Of a stretch of DNA of 64,000 nucleotides, positions 1-13,429 are shown piece after piece. Under the pieces are notes generated by a model. The model saw only the letters and a program-made list of their open reading frames with translations, was not told the origin of the DNA and made no database searches. A program made the translations under genes and the position numbers. The DNA is taken from NCBI RefSeq assembly GCF_016545825.1, contig NC_052619.1, positions 15,639,501 through 15,703,500 on the forward strand, written 5' to 3'. How positions within the stretch are numbered: position 1 is the stretch's first letter; each line of letters begins with the position of its first letter. Origin of the DNA: Eucalyptus grandis. Its lineage: Eukaryota; Streptophyta; Magnoliopsida; Myrtales; Myrtaceae.

Positions 1-2430
1 ATAGCTCGTTGCATTGCTTACTCGACATACTCATATGGATCGAGATTTATAATTTCATGATTGATATGGACCGACCGCTCTTTAAAGACATAATATCCAA
101 CGCAATAATGTTGGACATTGTTTTAATTGGAGTATTATAGGGCTACATGGAAAGTAAGTATCGAAGACAAAGCATGCCGTATTGGAAAGATTAAAGTCAA
201 CACTAGCCCAAAAAGAAGAATATCTCAACAAAAAATTCCTTAGCACATAGCAAATTGAAACTCATTTTGGTTTTATACACCATTTTTTCTGTGAAAAATA
301 AATGAATTAAAAAATATTTTCTTAAACATGAATTTTGCCGACGAATGAATGGCACGACTCCATTTCTTGGAATCACCCACTAGATCACTACATTAGAGGT
401 GAGTGATTTCATATTCCATCCAAATTCGAAACCCGAAACTTACCTATCAGAACAAATTTCTTAATTTTTGGAATTTGAAGCCTACTCTATATATCTAAAA
501 ACCTAGATCATACCCTATCACGAGTTATAGGGTTAATTCTAGAGTCTATGTACGTTTTACTTGTATTCTTAATTGAATAATTACAATAAATTACTATATA
601 AAAATTATGAAATGTGAATATCGCCAAAAATGGAAGCTTAGATTAGTAATTGCATATTATACACTCATCATTTGGCAGTATAGAACGTCACAAGATTTGT
701 GCGAATACATAGAACAAGAAAAATACAAAAACTTGTTCAAAGTTTCAAATTCAAAATAGTCCATCGTAACAGGTTTCCAAACTTTTTAGACTTGAAACTT
801 ACCTTATATATTCCACAACCTGAAATCATATCAATTTCTATATGTACGATTCTCAAGTTAGGTTCATAATTCTATCATTGAATCGTGCTCACTCCTAGGT
901 GTCGCCTCCTTGCATCACCGAACGGTAGCAATCAAGACACCAACAAAAGAGGATTGCAAAGAATGGTCGAGGCGAATGGACATGGCGGAAATCGAAGACG
1001 CGCTGGGAAGCTAGAGGTGGGAAAGCGATGGTGTGAACACGGGAGAGATTAGGTGGCGGTGGTTTGGGCCGTGTGATCAATTAGCAAAGAACTGACGAAG
1101 GAGCCATAGCGTCACGACTTGTGAGTTGACGCCGCCGGATCTTTGACATGGTTGGGGTGCTGTGTTCACGGAGGCGGCGTTTCAGGTTCTCTTTATTTCT
1201 TTCATTCTTTTTTCTAATTATCTTTTTGGCCGTTCTAGTTCCTTATTCAGATTTTTATTTGGACAAAAACACCCTCTTCCAAGCGCTCGAAAATCCAAGT
1301 GTTCACAGGACAGTGAAAATTTGACTGGCTAGTGAATTATTTGAAACAACTCTATCACTCTAGATATTTATTAAAGACAAATTTCACTTTACATCCTCTT
1401 ATGAGAAGAAACCTACTCCAAGTCCTTACTTGGAGTTTTCCTTTAATATAAACTAGGTAAACTGTGTGCTTAGAAAATTTTAAGTCACCAGAGAGACAAA
1501 CTTCAAGAGACCAAATCATCTTTGTCTTTATTAAAAAATTAGTTCACTTTTAGTAGACAAAAATAAAATTATATAATAATCTTTGTACGTAAGAAGTAAA
1601 GGTGAGATTAGGAAAAAAAAAAAAAGCAACCAAAACCATTAAAGAATACTCAAAAGCCTCCTCACCTCTTCAGTGCACTTTACTTAGTATATTATATTTT
1701 ACTTTATTTATATTTTTCTTAGGTATAGGTGAAAAAAGTAGTGGAGTGCGGTATAAAATTCAAAATCCGCTTGAAATCCCTCGAAGAAGCCACATCACCC
1801 CCAATATTATTTCTCAACCATTCCATTTAATATATAAAATCGGATTAGCCTAGGTACCCCTTAATTGAAAACCACAGCATGCCACTTAGTAAGCAATCAT
1901 GCTAGAGAATATTATAAATTTTAAAAAGATCTTGATAATGAATGGTTCGGAGCACTTGTTAAATATACCAAAAGTGAAATTATTCAATTTTCAAAACTTT
2001 AATTACGAAGTCGAAATGACAATCAGCCTTTAAAAGTTGCACCATCTTTCTAATTTGGTTACCTAATAATTATACCTTCTTTCTCATTACTAAGTAACGA
2101 ACTCTTTATGATTTGATGTCAAAGGCACTTTTAAGAAATTGTTTCAGAAAAATTCAACAAAAATGCCCTAGGACACACCTATTTGCCTTATTGCATCTAA
2201 TAATGTATGTAGCAGTTCGCCACGAGCACTTTGCATAGAAAATGAGAGGGTCTGTAGATGTATATGAAATGTCATTTTACAATTCATCTAGATTAATCAT
2301 TGCTCGTCAAGTACTATTAATCCCGGAGAAAATAAGAGGATTCACGGTACTTGGCACTATTGAATGAACATGAGCTAGGTCAAGTCTCGGGTTAGGCAAA
2401 ACTTATATTCCAAACCATGCTCATAAGAAA
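1..2430. other. Gene-poor intergenic DNA
   Basis: AT-rich sequence in which I find no convincing gene, RNA or intact transposon. Short open frames here have no recognisable domain and no plant-like coding bias. A locally GC-richer patch lies at about 890-1180, but it carries no recognisable protein in any frame. Confidence 0.6.
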
Positions 2431-2879
2431 AAGAATTAAGAGTGTGTTTACTTCAATGAAAATGTTTTCAGGAAAAGCGTTTTCTGAACTTTCAACCATT
2501 TGGCTATCCGAAAATGATTTGGTCCATGGAAAACACTTTAAGACCAACACATGTATCATGTGTAATTTTAGGGAAGTGGATTCCTTAGTGTGAGAAGCTA
2601 GAAACGCTTTCCTTTTTTATCGAGTTCTCTCTCAAACTTTCACTTTCCTTCTCCGGACTCTCTTGCTTTTCTGAGGTGTGCGTCGCTCTTTCTTCACTCT
2701 TTTGCTCGCTCGTCATCAACTCTTCTTCACCGACGCTCATCTTCTTTGTCATTAAAGGTCCATCTCTTCTTTAACGACACTTAACACAACTCCAAGTTCT
2801 TTCTCCCCTTTCCGATTTGAAAATAATCTCTAAAAATTTGATCAATGCTTCACATCTTGGACCAAAGATTTCGTTTATT

Positions 2880-3175
2880 TTGTGGAAAATAATTGATCTA
2901 AAATATATTTTCACAAAAATGATCGTTTGTATCGCTTACAAAATGAATAAATGAAAAGTATTTCCATTATAACAAAATTTATATATAAATTGTAATTGGT
3001 AATGAAAATATTTCTGTCGACCAATTACTTTTCGTGGAAAACTAATGATTTGGAAAAAAAGATTTCTTAAAAATAATCATTTATGTCGCTTATAAAAATG
3101 GATCGCGACTATGTTTAAACATAAATTATCGTCAATGAAAATATTTTTTATTGACTAATTATTTCAAATAACACA
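2880..3175. repeat. AT-rich MITE remnant with internal tandem duplication
   Basis: Two imperfect copies of a unit of about 150 bp follow each other. Each runs from a TGGAAAAnTAATGAT-like start through a 'TCGCTTAnAAAATG' block to an 'AATGAAAATATTT...TGACCAATTA' block. Similar words extend left to about 2440, where 'GTTTACTTCAATGAAAATGTTTTC' resembles MITE ends of the 'GTTTGG...GGAAAAC' type. A related copy lies at 8290-8600. There is no coding capacity. Element borders are uncertain. Confidence 0.45.
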
Positions 3176-3569
3176 AGCGATCATTTTTTAAAAATATAAT
3201 TTTAAATTTTTTTTTTTTCAAACAAATGGAGTGTGAATATTTATTGAGAATAAACGAGCCTAAATCGGGCCGACCGCTGGGTCCCGCTGACTTTATTACT
3301 AAAAACCCGTTTATCAAGGCATGTCTAAATTTTACCCTTGGACTCATTTGATGCGGCAAGCTTGTGATAGGGAGGAGGGCCCGTGGTGTGGTCTACTTGG
3401 CCTCATTATATTATATTTTGTGAATTGGGATATGCCATCCCAAACAATTTTTTAATTACCATCCAAGACCCATCGATGAGAGCAAGAATACATCAATTTG
3501 GAAAGAAATAAGGAGAGACAAGGAAGCCGAGAAACAAAGAGGACCGAGACGCAATATAAAAAACAGGGA

Positions 3570-3862
3570 TCTCCTATGGGTCATTGGTTGTTGATTACAA
3601 AATGTAACCTCCCATGGACAGTGGAACCAATCTTAGAGGCTGTTGGCCCAACTCAAAGGAATCTCCGTATTTTGCGTGCATAGAGAAGCAAACAAGCCTA
3701 TCGATTGGATAGCAAAAGCTCAATGGGACAACCGTCTTCTTGACAATTGGATTTTATATTCCCCTCATCCACTTTTGGTCTTGTTATGTAATGATTCCGA
3801 ACTTAGTTGCGGTTCCGCAACTTGTTAGTAATGATCACTATCTTTCGACAAAAAAAAAAAAA
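3570..3862 (+). mobile_element. 3' tail of a LINE (L1-type) retrotransposon, RNase H remnant
   Basis: The plus strand encodes the end of a reverse-transcriptase-associated RNase H domain. 'PWTVEPILEAV' lies in one frame near 3613-3645. A second frame from about 3643 carries 'FCVHREANKPIDWIAKA', the usual C-terminal 'HxxREANxxADWIAK' signature of plant LINE RNase H. A frameshift separates the two blocks. After the stop near 3826 comes a short 3' tail ending in a run of A (3849-3862), as expected for target-primed insertion. Only the last 300 bp or so are present, so it is 5'-truncated and dead. Confidence 0.7.
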
Positions 3863-4280
3863 ACCACTCACCAAATCATGTGGATTGTCTAGGTGATCAC
3901 CCTTCATATGTGAGAAGTGGGAGGTTCGATTCTCTACCTTCACCAATGACTAGGGGTGGGGAAATTTAATTTCAAGTATGTGATTCGACTTTCACGGTCT
4001 CTAAAGAAGTGAAGCAATATTTTGAAGGTGGGTTGATAGTTTGAGTAGAACAGAGAAAAAAGAAGTGCAACCTCACTATAGAAGAGGAGTCAAAGCTCTC
4101 ACACAGGCCTCCACGACTTGTTCTTTTGATATATAGTGACGCTTGTTCTATAGATGCATTCATTATTCTAATGTACACCCACTAATTTGTACAACAAGGT
4201 TTTTTTGCTCTATACCTTGCAATACCCTATCGTTGTTTTATCCAAATCCCAAAATCTGGACAAAAACAAAAGGAAATCTT

Positions 4281-5056
4281 AGGGCGCGTTTAATAATGTT
4301 TTATTTAAAAATTGTTCCTAGAAACAAAAGTATATAAAACTATTTTTATTACGGGGGAACAATTTTTTAACGAGAATAATGCGTTTGTAATCTGTATAAA
4401 ATTTATGTTCCTAAAATAGAAAAAAACATAAACATATTTGGTAAACTTGTATAATTTTTTTAGTTTTTTTTAATTTTTAAATATTTTAAATATTTTTCTT
4501 TTTTCTTCGGCCAGACGACGTCCAGCGAGCTCGCTGAAGGTCAACCTGGCACCGACAAGGCTCGACCTCGCCCTGGCTTAGCGAGGCCCGGCCTCACAAT
4601 GGCTAGGAAGGTGAGCTTCACTTTGTGGCCACACGAGGCTCGACCTTGCCCGGATCTAGCGGCCGAGCCTCGCGTGGCCATGGCAAGGCTCGAGTCGATG
4701 AGCCTCGCCGTGGCTTGGCCTCTCCTGGGGACCGTGACGCTTCGGCGAGGTCATGCGGTCCCCCTCGTCCACTCTAAAGCTGGCCAAATCGCTGCACCGG
4801 CCATGGCCAAGAGCCGGTGACCGGCAAAAGGAAGAAGAAGAAGAAAAAGAAAGAGAAAAAAAAGAAGAAAAAAATTGTTTCTTAAAAGTGTTCTTGGGAA
4901 TAAGGAATAAATTTTTCTATTAATTGTTTTTGTTCCAAATATGTTCCCGAAAACAAAAATGTAAATAAATGCATTTACATTCTTTTTGTTTCCCATAACA
5001 AAAGAACAAAAATTGTGTGTTCGGAGTAACAGAAACAAAAATTTGCCAAACAACCC
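4281..5056. mobile_element. GC-cored MITE, hAT-like ends (copy A)
   Basis: The left end reads AGGGCGCGTTTAATAATG and the right end, read on the other strand, GGGGTTGTTTGGCAAAT. AT-rich arms contain repeated words such as TTGTTCC and GGAACAA. The centre (about 4510-4820) is strikingly GC-rich with many 'GAGGCTCGnCC' words, and this produces long but meaningless open frames. Copies of the same architecture lie near 19.9, 26.4, 33.6 and 54.8 kb. No transposase is encoded, so it is non-autonomous. Confidence 0.6.
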
Positions 5057-5772
5057 CTTCCTTGCTTAGTCCCGAGGAAAGAGATAAGGAAACTGAAAAA
5101 CAAAGAGGATAGGTAGGTGCATGCTTCGAGGAAGACTTGGCACGCTGAATTAACTTCGTTCTCAAAGCGCTTAGTAAGAATTCGAAGTTGCGATTCTCTT
5201 GCTGGAGCATTTTTCATGGTTGAGTTGAAATTCATATTGTTTCGAGTCCTGCGTCATAGGTTTGATTCCAGTGATTTTTGAGCTACGGAATCAAATTTAA
5301 TAGGAAACCCTGGGGGGGTCATAGATCTTTGGAATTTCATAGAAATTTAGGACTATGATTTGACTTGGGTGAAATTCTGAAGTGCACTATTGTACGAAAC
5401 AATTTCCACCCTTCGGCCATCTTTTAGGTTAGAAGCGAGTAAGCATTATTAGGGTGTTGAGCTAACTTTTCAATAACTTGAAACTTTTAAAATGGACTCA
5501 ATAGAGCTTCAATGAGACATTTGTTGTCGTGGCACGTTGGGCAACAAGCATTCATCACTTTCTTAGTGAGTTAGAATTCCTTAGTTAGCAAATGTAGTTT
5601 AATCGAGTCATAGTTAATACAGTCTTTTTTAGGAATAGTTATATAATGTTGCACTTGAGCTTGATATTTGTTTATTAGTAAATTGATAGAATTTCAAGTT
5701 TTCATGGTTGAGGTAGTGTTTTGTCTCAAGTTATTAGTTAAGTGGTGTTTATCTCTTTACCAAATAGAGTAT

Positions 5773-5775
<3 letters not shown>

Positions 5776-5813
<38 letters not shown>
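5776..5813. repeat. (AC)n/(AT)n microsatellite
   Basis: A compound dinucleotide run: ACAT repeats lead into about 11 AC units and then AT units. It lies in intergenic DNA. Confidence 0.9.
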
Positions 5814-8289
5814 AAAGAAAATTTCAAATAAATATTTAAAGTGCCACCATTTGCTTAAAAGATATTAAAGTTACTTTGTTTCAAATAAAGATGTCAAGTG
5901 TCAAGTCAATTTTACATGATGGCTTGAGCTTGTTGACCGGTGAGCATGTGATATCTCCGCAATTGCAATAAAGGCGTTTTTGTTGAAAAAAATTTGAATA
6001 AAAAAGCCAAATCTCTAAACTTAAAAATCCCAAAATTTGTGTTCTCTTCTCGCAGATTCTCTTCTCCGAAAGTGAACCAAATAAAATGAATCAAAAATTG
6101 CAAATTACAGATAAAGAAAATCACTTATAAAATTAAATACAAGAAGAACGATCCAAAAACATACGTTCTCAATAAAGCAACTATTGCTAACGTCAATAAT
6201 AACTTAATTTCCAAATAAATTCGATTTCGTGCATAAATAAATTTCATTTAATTTAATGTGTCGAAAATATGGACGAGGACAAGGCTTGCAGGCTTAAATT
6301 TAGGGTCAAATTACTCTGTCTCCCTAAGTTTTTCAGGGAATGGCAAGTTGTCCATATTATATCAATCTTTTCAATTCAACTCCAGCTTGTTGAAATCTAT
6401 TGCAATATGCCCCCTAATATAGGCTTCGATCAATTATTTTCTTGGAGCTCTCTGGTCATGTTACTTGTTATGGAGGGAGGTGGGAAGACTCGAATAAAAT
6501 ACTTCAAGACTATATTTTAACATGTCTTTGGTGTTGACTTCGGTCAATTTCTCAGGGCTCTGGATGCATGCTCTCACATGCGAAATGTCCTCTTATGTTT
6601 CTTCATATTTATTTATGTTTTGAGTTACATGATTGATTTGTTATCTATAATCAATCATGTGCTGTCATGTGAACAAAGCTTCGGGCCAAATTTAGTTGAC
6701 TTTTCAATGTCGGGAGCATATTACAATCGACTTTACTCTTAAATATTTTGAATCAATTTCATGCGTGCACGTGCTTCAAGGACACGTGTTTTTTTGTGAT
6801 TCCAAGTGTAATCTGGGTTACTTGAGTAGATAAAAAGAATTGACAATCAAGAAAAGGAAAGCACCTTATGAACTTTGGTTCAACTTAAGAAATAGGTACC
6901 ATCTTAAATTTGTGAACCTAAGCTTCTCAACACATAACTATTCCGATCGATCATCCCTATTGATCGACTGACCCATGGAATCATAACCTTAGTACTCTAG
7001 TCCATACAATTGATGATATCTCTCATTCAAATATCAAAATTCGATTGGTCCATGATAAGTGATACGCAACCATAATTTCAATAGCAAGTACTTGGAAAAA
7101 AAAAGTCACTCAATTGAATTTAACACTAGAAAAAGAAAAATAAATTAAGTAACTGATTTTTTTAATAATTAAATTAAAATAGATGGGACCAAGATATTAT
7201 CACGAATTGCAAACTCTAAAGAAATAGAATTTTATTAGAGTTGTTCTTCTTTTCCTATTTTTTTTTTTTGGTCCGAGAATTTTATCCAAGTCGAGTCAAA
7301 GCAAAAAAATGCAAAAAAAATCTTGGCCCTCCAAATGAGATGAGGAGTTGGGAGTGGACCAGAGCAAGTACGCAGAAGCCAACAAAACTGACAACAACCT
7401 AATCCCCAACGTTATCTCCCGAACGAATCGAACGTTGGACACACCAAAATGTCCTCTCGAATGCTGACAAAATCTAGAGAAAACCCTAGCAGCGACGAGG
7501 GATCGAGTTTCGACGGCTAGATCTTTGGAGAAGTTAGGTTGTCTTAATCAACTAGATTTTCCAAAGATATTTTTACGTGAAATATTTTTGAACAATTTTT
7601 TATGTTTTATTTTTGGGTGATCCAATCAAATTTCCATGATCTAGAAATTATCATGATAAAGAAAAAGAATTAATATAATAGACATATCACAAACCTTTAA
7701 TTAATTAAAAGCTGTTTCGAATTAATAACAAACCTTCAAAACTAAACAAAACGTTGACTCCTCATCCTAAAGAAACCCTCCTAATTTTCAAGCACCTTTA
7801 AACTTCTAATTTATTCTTCGAACCGAAAATTATATAGAAAATCTTAACATAACTAGGAAGAAACACGTCGATAGATCTACTATGACGCTCCATTTTTCTT
7901 CTTTTTATTGCTCCCACTAATTGATTGATTACTCGTATGATTACTAGTTCATTTGATGCGGTTGTGTCAACGATTTTAGTTCCGATTGGCGAAAAAGCAT
8001 GGTAAGTGTGGGAAAGTAAAAAAAACATCCAATCATCTAATCTACATTGACCCCTTGCACGCTGAATGATTGGTTGAGTACATGGATTTGCACTCTTGGG
8101 GGTGGTCCTTGTGCAAGCACAACGATTCAAACTCAAATATTAAACTAGAATAAGGGACATGTTCGTCATCTATGCAACTCCGGAGTTCAAGGCGAAATTA
8201 TTCCTAATGTCTTACCTAATTTGCATAAGAGCAAATGACGAAGTGGACTGCTAAGTTATAATTTAGCAAGGAAACAAACAAACAACTAG
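5814..8289. other. Intergenic DNA without recognisable genes
   Basis: AT-rich sequence. Open frames around 6269-6520 and 7798-8136 show no recognisable domain and no splice-compatible continuation. I see no RNA gene or intact element. Confidence 0.55.
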
Positions 8290-8600
8290 TTAGGCTTCAT
8301 TTATTATGTATAAAATGAGTAATTTAAAAAATATTTCTTTTTGCATCGCATGAAAAAATGAATAAATCAAAAGTATTTTCATCGTTTAAAAAATATTTAG
8401 ATAATTTTTTATTAATAAATAAAAATATTTTTCGTTAATTAATGTTTAAAGAAAATTTTAGGAAAAACATTTAAACTCAAGAAATCGTTTGAAAAAATGT
8501 AATTTTTTTCTACTGATGAATAATTTTATTTTTTTTTCATTAACTAAAATTTTCAAGTGACGTGGGAAGTTATTTTAAAAAAATATTTTAAAATGAAAAA
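8290..8600. repeat. AT-rich MITE remnant related to 2880-3175
   Basis: It shares the words 'AAAATGAATAAATnAAAAGTATTT' and 'AAAATATTTTTcgTTAATTA' with the repeat at 2880-3175. It is non-coding and lies just upstream of the TOC159 promoter region. Confidence 0.45.
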
Positions 8601-9078
8601 AGTGGCTGCAAAAAATCTGCCAAGAAGGAGCAATTCACCAAATCAAAAAAACAAAGTAAAAAGAAAAAAAAAAAAAAAAGAAAAAAAAGAAAATAGAGAG
8701 AGAGAGAGAGACAGGGAAAAATTGAAGAGGAGAGAGCCTTCACGCCTCCGAAAACCCCAAAGCCCGCATCTCCTCCTCCTCCTCCCTCCGTCTCCCTCCC
8801 TTCCCTATCCACTATCCAGCTAACCCCAAACGGACATCGCAACGAGGAGTCCCAGCTAGGGACTGAGCTCGTTCCTCCGATAGACTCCCATCTTATCTTC
8901 TTCCCCATCCCCTCCCCCACCCCCCACCACAAAACCTCCCCGATAAAGACAATCCAATCCCCAAACTCCTCCCCCTCCCCCTCCCCCTCCCCCTCCATAA
9001 ACCCTAAATCCCTCTCTCTCTCTCTCTCTATCTACTCTATCCTCCTCCATTCCCATCCTTCCCACCGGTCGATTATCC

Positions 9079-12000
9079 ATGGAGTCCAAGCCGGTCGCTC
9101 CCGAGACCAACGCGCTCTCCTCAGGTTCCTCCTCCTCCTCCTCCTCTTCTTCTTCGTCTCGCGATTACGATTACGTTCCTCCCGTCGTCGCCCATCCCGT
9201 CAAGGTCGGCGGCAGCGGCAGCGGCGGAGAGTCCGAGGAGGACGGGGGGTTCGTGAGCGGCGGGGAGGAGGAGCGGCCGGCTTTCGCGGCGCCGGGGAGC
9301 TTCAGGCCGGTCGCTAAGGTGTCCAACGATGATGACGATGATGAGGATGGTGAGGTGGTCGATGGGGAGGATGATGGTGAGGCGGTGCGTGGTGGCGGTT
9401 TCGGGGAGCCGAAAGTTAAGGTTTTGGCCGGTGCGGCTGAAGGCGGTGAGGAATTGGGGTCGTTGGAGGGTGGTGTTCGGGGTCTGAGCGGTGTTTCGGG
9501 GAGTGGTAGTTTGGAGAAGGGGGTGGAAAGTGGAAATTTTGGTTTTGGGGAGAGAAGGGTGTCCCGGCGCAAGAGTTTAAAAGAATTGCTGGAGACAAGC
9601 GGTGGTGATGATGATTATCAGGAAGGCGTGAAGGAGGTTCCGATGGGTGTGAAAGAAGATAAGGTAATTGAGAGTGGAGATGTGGTTGAGCAGAGTGTTC
9701 AGGCTGGGGCTGTGGAAGTGGCTAAATTGCAAAGTGAGGGAGCTGTTGTGGAGCAGGCTTTGGATAGCTCCGGCGGTGGTAAGTCCGAGGAGTTGAGCAA
9801 AGCAGTTGAATTCGTATATAGTTCAGTGGCTAGCGCTGACAGAGTGGACTCCAAGAACCTTGAGCAGAAAGATGTCAAGCAAATTGAAGATGATGGCGTG
9901 AAGTTTAATGATGGTGGAGACACGGTTGTGGATGCTGTAAAAGTTGATTTGACGGCCTCGGGAGCTGCTGTCGTTGGGGAAGTGATGGATGGGAGGGATT
10001 CTGAAATCCAAGCAGTGGAACTCTCTAGCGAACCTGTGCCACTGGAAAACGGTTTCGATCAAATAAGCCCAAAAGCTGAAAATCCTGCTGAAATCATGGC
10101 AGTTAGATTGGATGAGAGCAGCGATGGACTACGGAACAGCATCGATGAAGCCTCCGAACGGGTTCCTGAAATGAAGAAAGATGATGTTCCTGGTGTTGGA
10201 GGAGATAACATGCCAGAGCCTGGCGTAGCAGTTGTTGACCAAGCGACTGAATATCCTGATCAGGAGGTAAAAAAAGAAATGCAAATGGAGCCAGAAGCAG
10301 AATCTGGACCCAAACACGATGAGCCTGCGACGAAAGCTGCCGATCATGGAGTGGAAAGTGCATATAGTCATGTTTCTGGTGAGAGAGATGAAGTCCAGTC
10401 TCTTTCATTGGACTCTGTGACTGGACATGCAGAGCCTAAACTAGATGGGAAGGCAAAACCGCCGGAGAATAATGGAACTATTGCTGAAGTTGAGGGGCTT
10501 GGAGTGGAAACAGGGGTTCCAGTGCAATCTCTGTCATATGACCAAGATGTGTCGGTGGAACCTGGAGATGATGATAAACTTCAGGTGGATGAAGAAACCG
10601 ACATGGAAGGCTCAGATACCGATGGAGAAAAAGGAAGTATGCTTTTTGAGAACTCCCAAGCTGCCAAACAGTTCTTGGAAGAACTGGAAAGAGGTGCTGG
10701 TTCTCAATCTGGTGCTGAAAGTTCTCATGATCATTCACAGAGAATTGATGGTCAGATTGTCACGGACTCTGATGAAGAAGTTGACACTGATGAGGACGGT
10801 GATGGTAAGGAGTTGTTTGATTCAGCTGCTTTGGCTGCTCTGCTAAAAGCTGCAACAGGTGCTGATACAGATGCCGGAAACATCACTATAACCTCCCAAG
10901 ATGGCTCGAGGCTATTCTCTGTTGAGCGTCCTGCTGGGTTGGGGTCCTCTCTTAGGTCGGTGAAACCTGCCTCCCGACCGAACCGTTCTAGTCTTTTTAC
11001 TTCTAATCTGACTCCTGCGGAGTCTGACAACAATTTGACCGAAGAAGAAAAGAAGAAACTTGAGAAGATTCAGCAGTTGAGGGTCAAATTCCTAAGGCTT
11101 GTTCAACGGGTAGGTTATTCTCCAGAAGATTCACTGGCAGCTCAAGTTCTGTACAGGTTGGCGCTTGTTGCTGGGAGGCAAGCTGGTCAATTATTTAGCC
11201 TTGACTCAGCAAAAAAGACAGCATCTGAGCTTGAACTGGAAAAGAAAGATGATTTGAACTACTCTTTGAACATATTGGTTCTTGGAAAAGCTGGAGTGGG
11301 CAAAAGTGCAACCATAAACTCACTTCTTGGTGAGGATAAGGCAATGATCCATGCATTTGAACCCGCCACAACAGCAGTGAAAGAGATAACTGGAACAGTT
11401 CATGGAGTTAAGATCAGGGTCTTTGACACTCCTGGTTTAAAATCATCTGTTATGGAACAAAATGAGAACCGTAGAATCTTCTCTTCTATAAAGAAGTTCA
11501 CGAAGAAATGCCCGCCAGATATCGTACTTTATGTTGATCGACTTGACACCCAAACGAGAGACCTCAATGATTTACCATTGCTAAAATCAATCACCAGTGC
11601 CCTTGGCCCATCAATCTGGCGAAGTGCTATTGTCACTCTTACCCATGGTGCTTCTGCTCCACCAGACGGACCATCTGGTTCTCCACTTAGTTATGACGTG
11701 TTTGTTGCTCAGCGTTCCCATGTTGTTCAGCAATCCATAGGACAGGCTGTAGGTGATTTACGCCTTATGAATCCAAGTCTGATGAACCCAGTTTCTCTTG
11801 TGGAGAATCACACATCTTGTCGGAAGAATCGAGATGGTGAGAAGGTGCTCCCAAATGGCCAAACCTGGAGACCTCAATTGCTATTGTTGTGCTTCTCCAT
11901 GAAGATATTAGCAGAAGCAAGTTCTCTCTCAAAACCTCAAGACCCATTCGATCAACGCAAGCTGTTTGGTTTCCGTGTCCGCTCACCTCCACTTCCATAC

Positions 12001-13429
12001 TTGTTATCCTGGTTGTTGCAGTCTCGCACACACCCCAGGCTCTCCTCTGATCAGGGTCTGGAGAACGGTGATTCTGATGTTGATATGGCTTATTCTTCTG
12101 ATTCGGATGAAGAAGATGAAGAGGATGAGTATGACCAGCTTCCTCCGTTTAAGCCACTCAGGAAATCTCAAATTGCTAAGCTTAGCAAGGAACAGAGGAA
12201 AGCATATTTTGAGGAGTATGATTACAGGGTGAAACTTCTGCAAAAGAAACAGTGGAGAGAGGAGCTGAAAAGAATGAGAGAGATTAAGAAGAAAGGAAAG
12301 GTTTCTCCTGATGAGTATGATTATATGGGAGAGGATGGTGATCCAGAGGATGGAAGTCCAGCTGCCGTGCCTGTTCCTTTGCATGATATGGTTCTTCCAC
12401 AATCCTTTGACAGTGACAATCCTGCTTACAGGTACGATCTTCTCGATGGCATGTTGGCATGGATAGAAAAGATCACAGGAGGAAAAGAAATGATACTTTT
12501 GGCTGCGGAAGTATTGGGTGCATAAGTAATAGTTTACATTTTCATATTTATGGTTAATGTCTTTTGAGCCTAACATACAAAGCTTTTTTCCTTCAAAGGG
12601 ATGTCTTGCAATGTTAAAGCTTGAAAATTTTGGCCCTAAAATAATCTCTCTTTGCAGGTACCGCTTTCTGGAGCCAACTTCACAGTTCGTAGCAAGGCCC
12701 GTTCTGGACACACATGGTTGGGATCATGATTGTGGTTATGATGGGGTAAACCTCGAGCATAGTCTAGCTATCGCCAGTCAATTCCCTGGAGCAGTTGCAC
12801 TGCAGATCACCAAAGACAAGAAAGAATTCAACATCCACTTGGATTCTTCAGTTGCTGCAAAGCATGGCGACAATGGGTCAACCATGGCAGGTTTCGACAT
12901 CCAAAATATTGGCAAACAACTTGCCTACATTGTCCGTGGGGACACTAAATTCAAGAACTTCAAAAAGAACAAGACTGCTGCTGGCTTTTCTGTTACGTTT
13001 TTAGGTGAGAACATAGCCACTGGTTTTAAAGTTGAGGACCAAATTGCCCTTGGAAAGCGTGTGATGCTGGTGGGTAGCGCTGGAACCGTTAGATCTAACA
13101 GTGATGCGGCATATGGAGCTAATCTTGAAGTGCGGCTTAGGGAGGCGGACTTCCCTGTGGGCCAGGATCAGACTTCTATGAGCTTGTCCCTTGTGAAGTG
13201 GAGAGGGGATCTTGCATTAGGTGCTAATATGCAGTCTCAGTTTTCTGTTGGACGAAGTTCTAAGATTGCAGTACGTGCTGGATTAAACAACAAGCTAAGT
13301 GGACAAATCTCGGTTCGTACCAGCAGCTCTGAGCAGCTTCAGATTGCGCTTGTGGGTATCCTTCCCATTGTGACAGCCATCTATAAGAGCCTCCGCCCCG
13401 GGGTTAGTGAGACTTACTCAATTTACTAG
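9079..13429 (+). CDS. TOC159: TOC159, plastid outer-envelope preprotein import receptor GTPase
   Basis: CDS is join(9079..12431,12658..13429), 1374 aa. TOC159 binds transit peptides at the chloroplast surface and works with TOC33/34 GTPases and the TOC75 channel. Residues 1 to about 680 form an acidic, low-complexity A domain (Ser run near the N terminus, many D/E patches). The GTPase domain follows: P-loop G736-S743 (GKAGVGKS), DTPG at 783-786, THG at 855-857, and ENH at 909-911 in the G5 position. A second acidic stretch with DEEDEEDEYD leads into the C-terminal M domain that anchors the protein. The ATG at 9079 has a good context (ATCCATGG). The 226-bp intron splits an Arg codon (NPAY-R-YRFLEP), and splicing restores the conserved sequence exactly. 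The 5' region holds CT/GA-rich tracts. This is the best-supported gene in the window. Confidence 0.96.

Noticed and set aside
3895..3960. tRNA-like box B (GGTTCGATTCTC) after the LINE tail
   Set aside because: It does not fold into a tRNA and no A tail is visible. It may be a SINE scrap, but the support is too thin.
4599..4820. GC-rich open frame of 73 codons
   Set aside because: It lies in the GC core of a MITE, and similar cores elsewhere give unrelated peptides.
9171..11033. Antisense open frames within TOC159
   Set aside because: They mirror the acidic low-complexity A domain and show no independent features.
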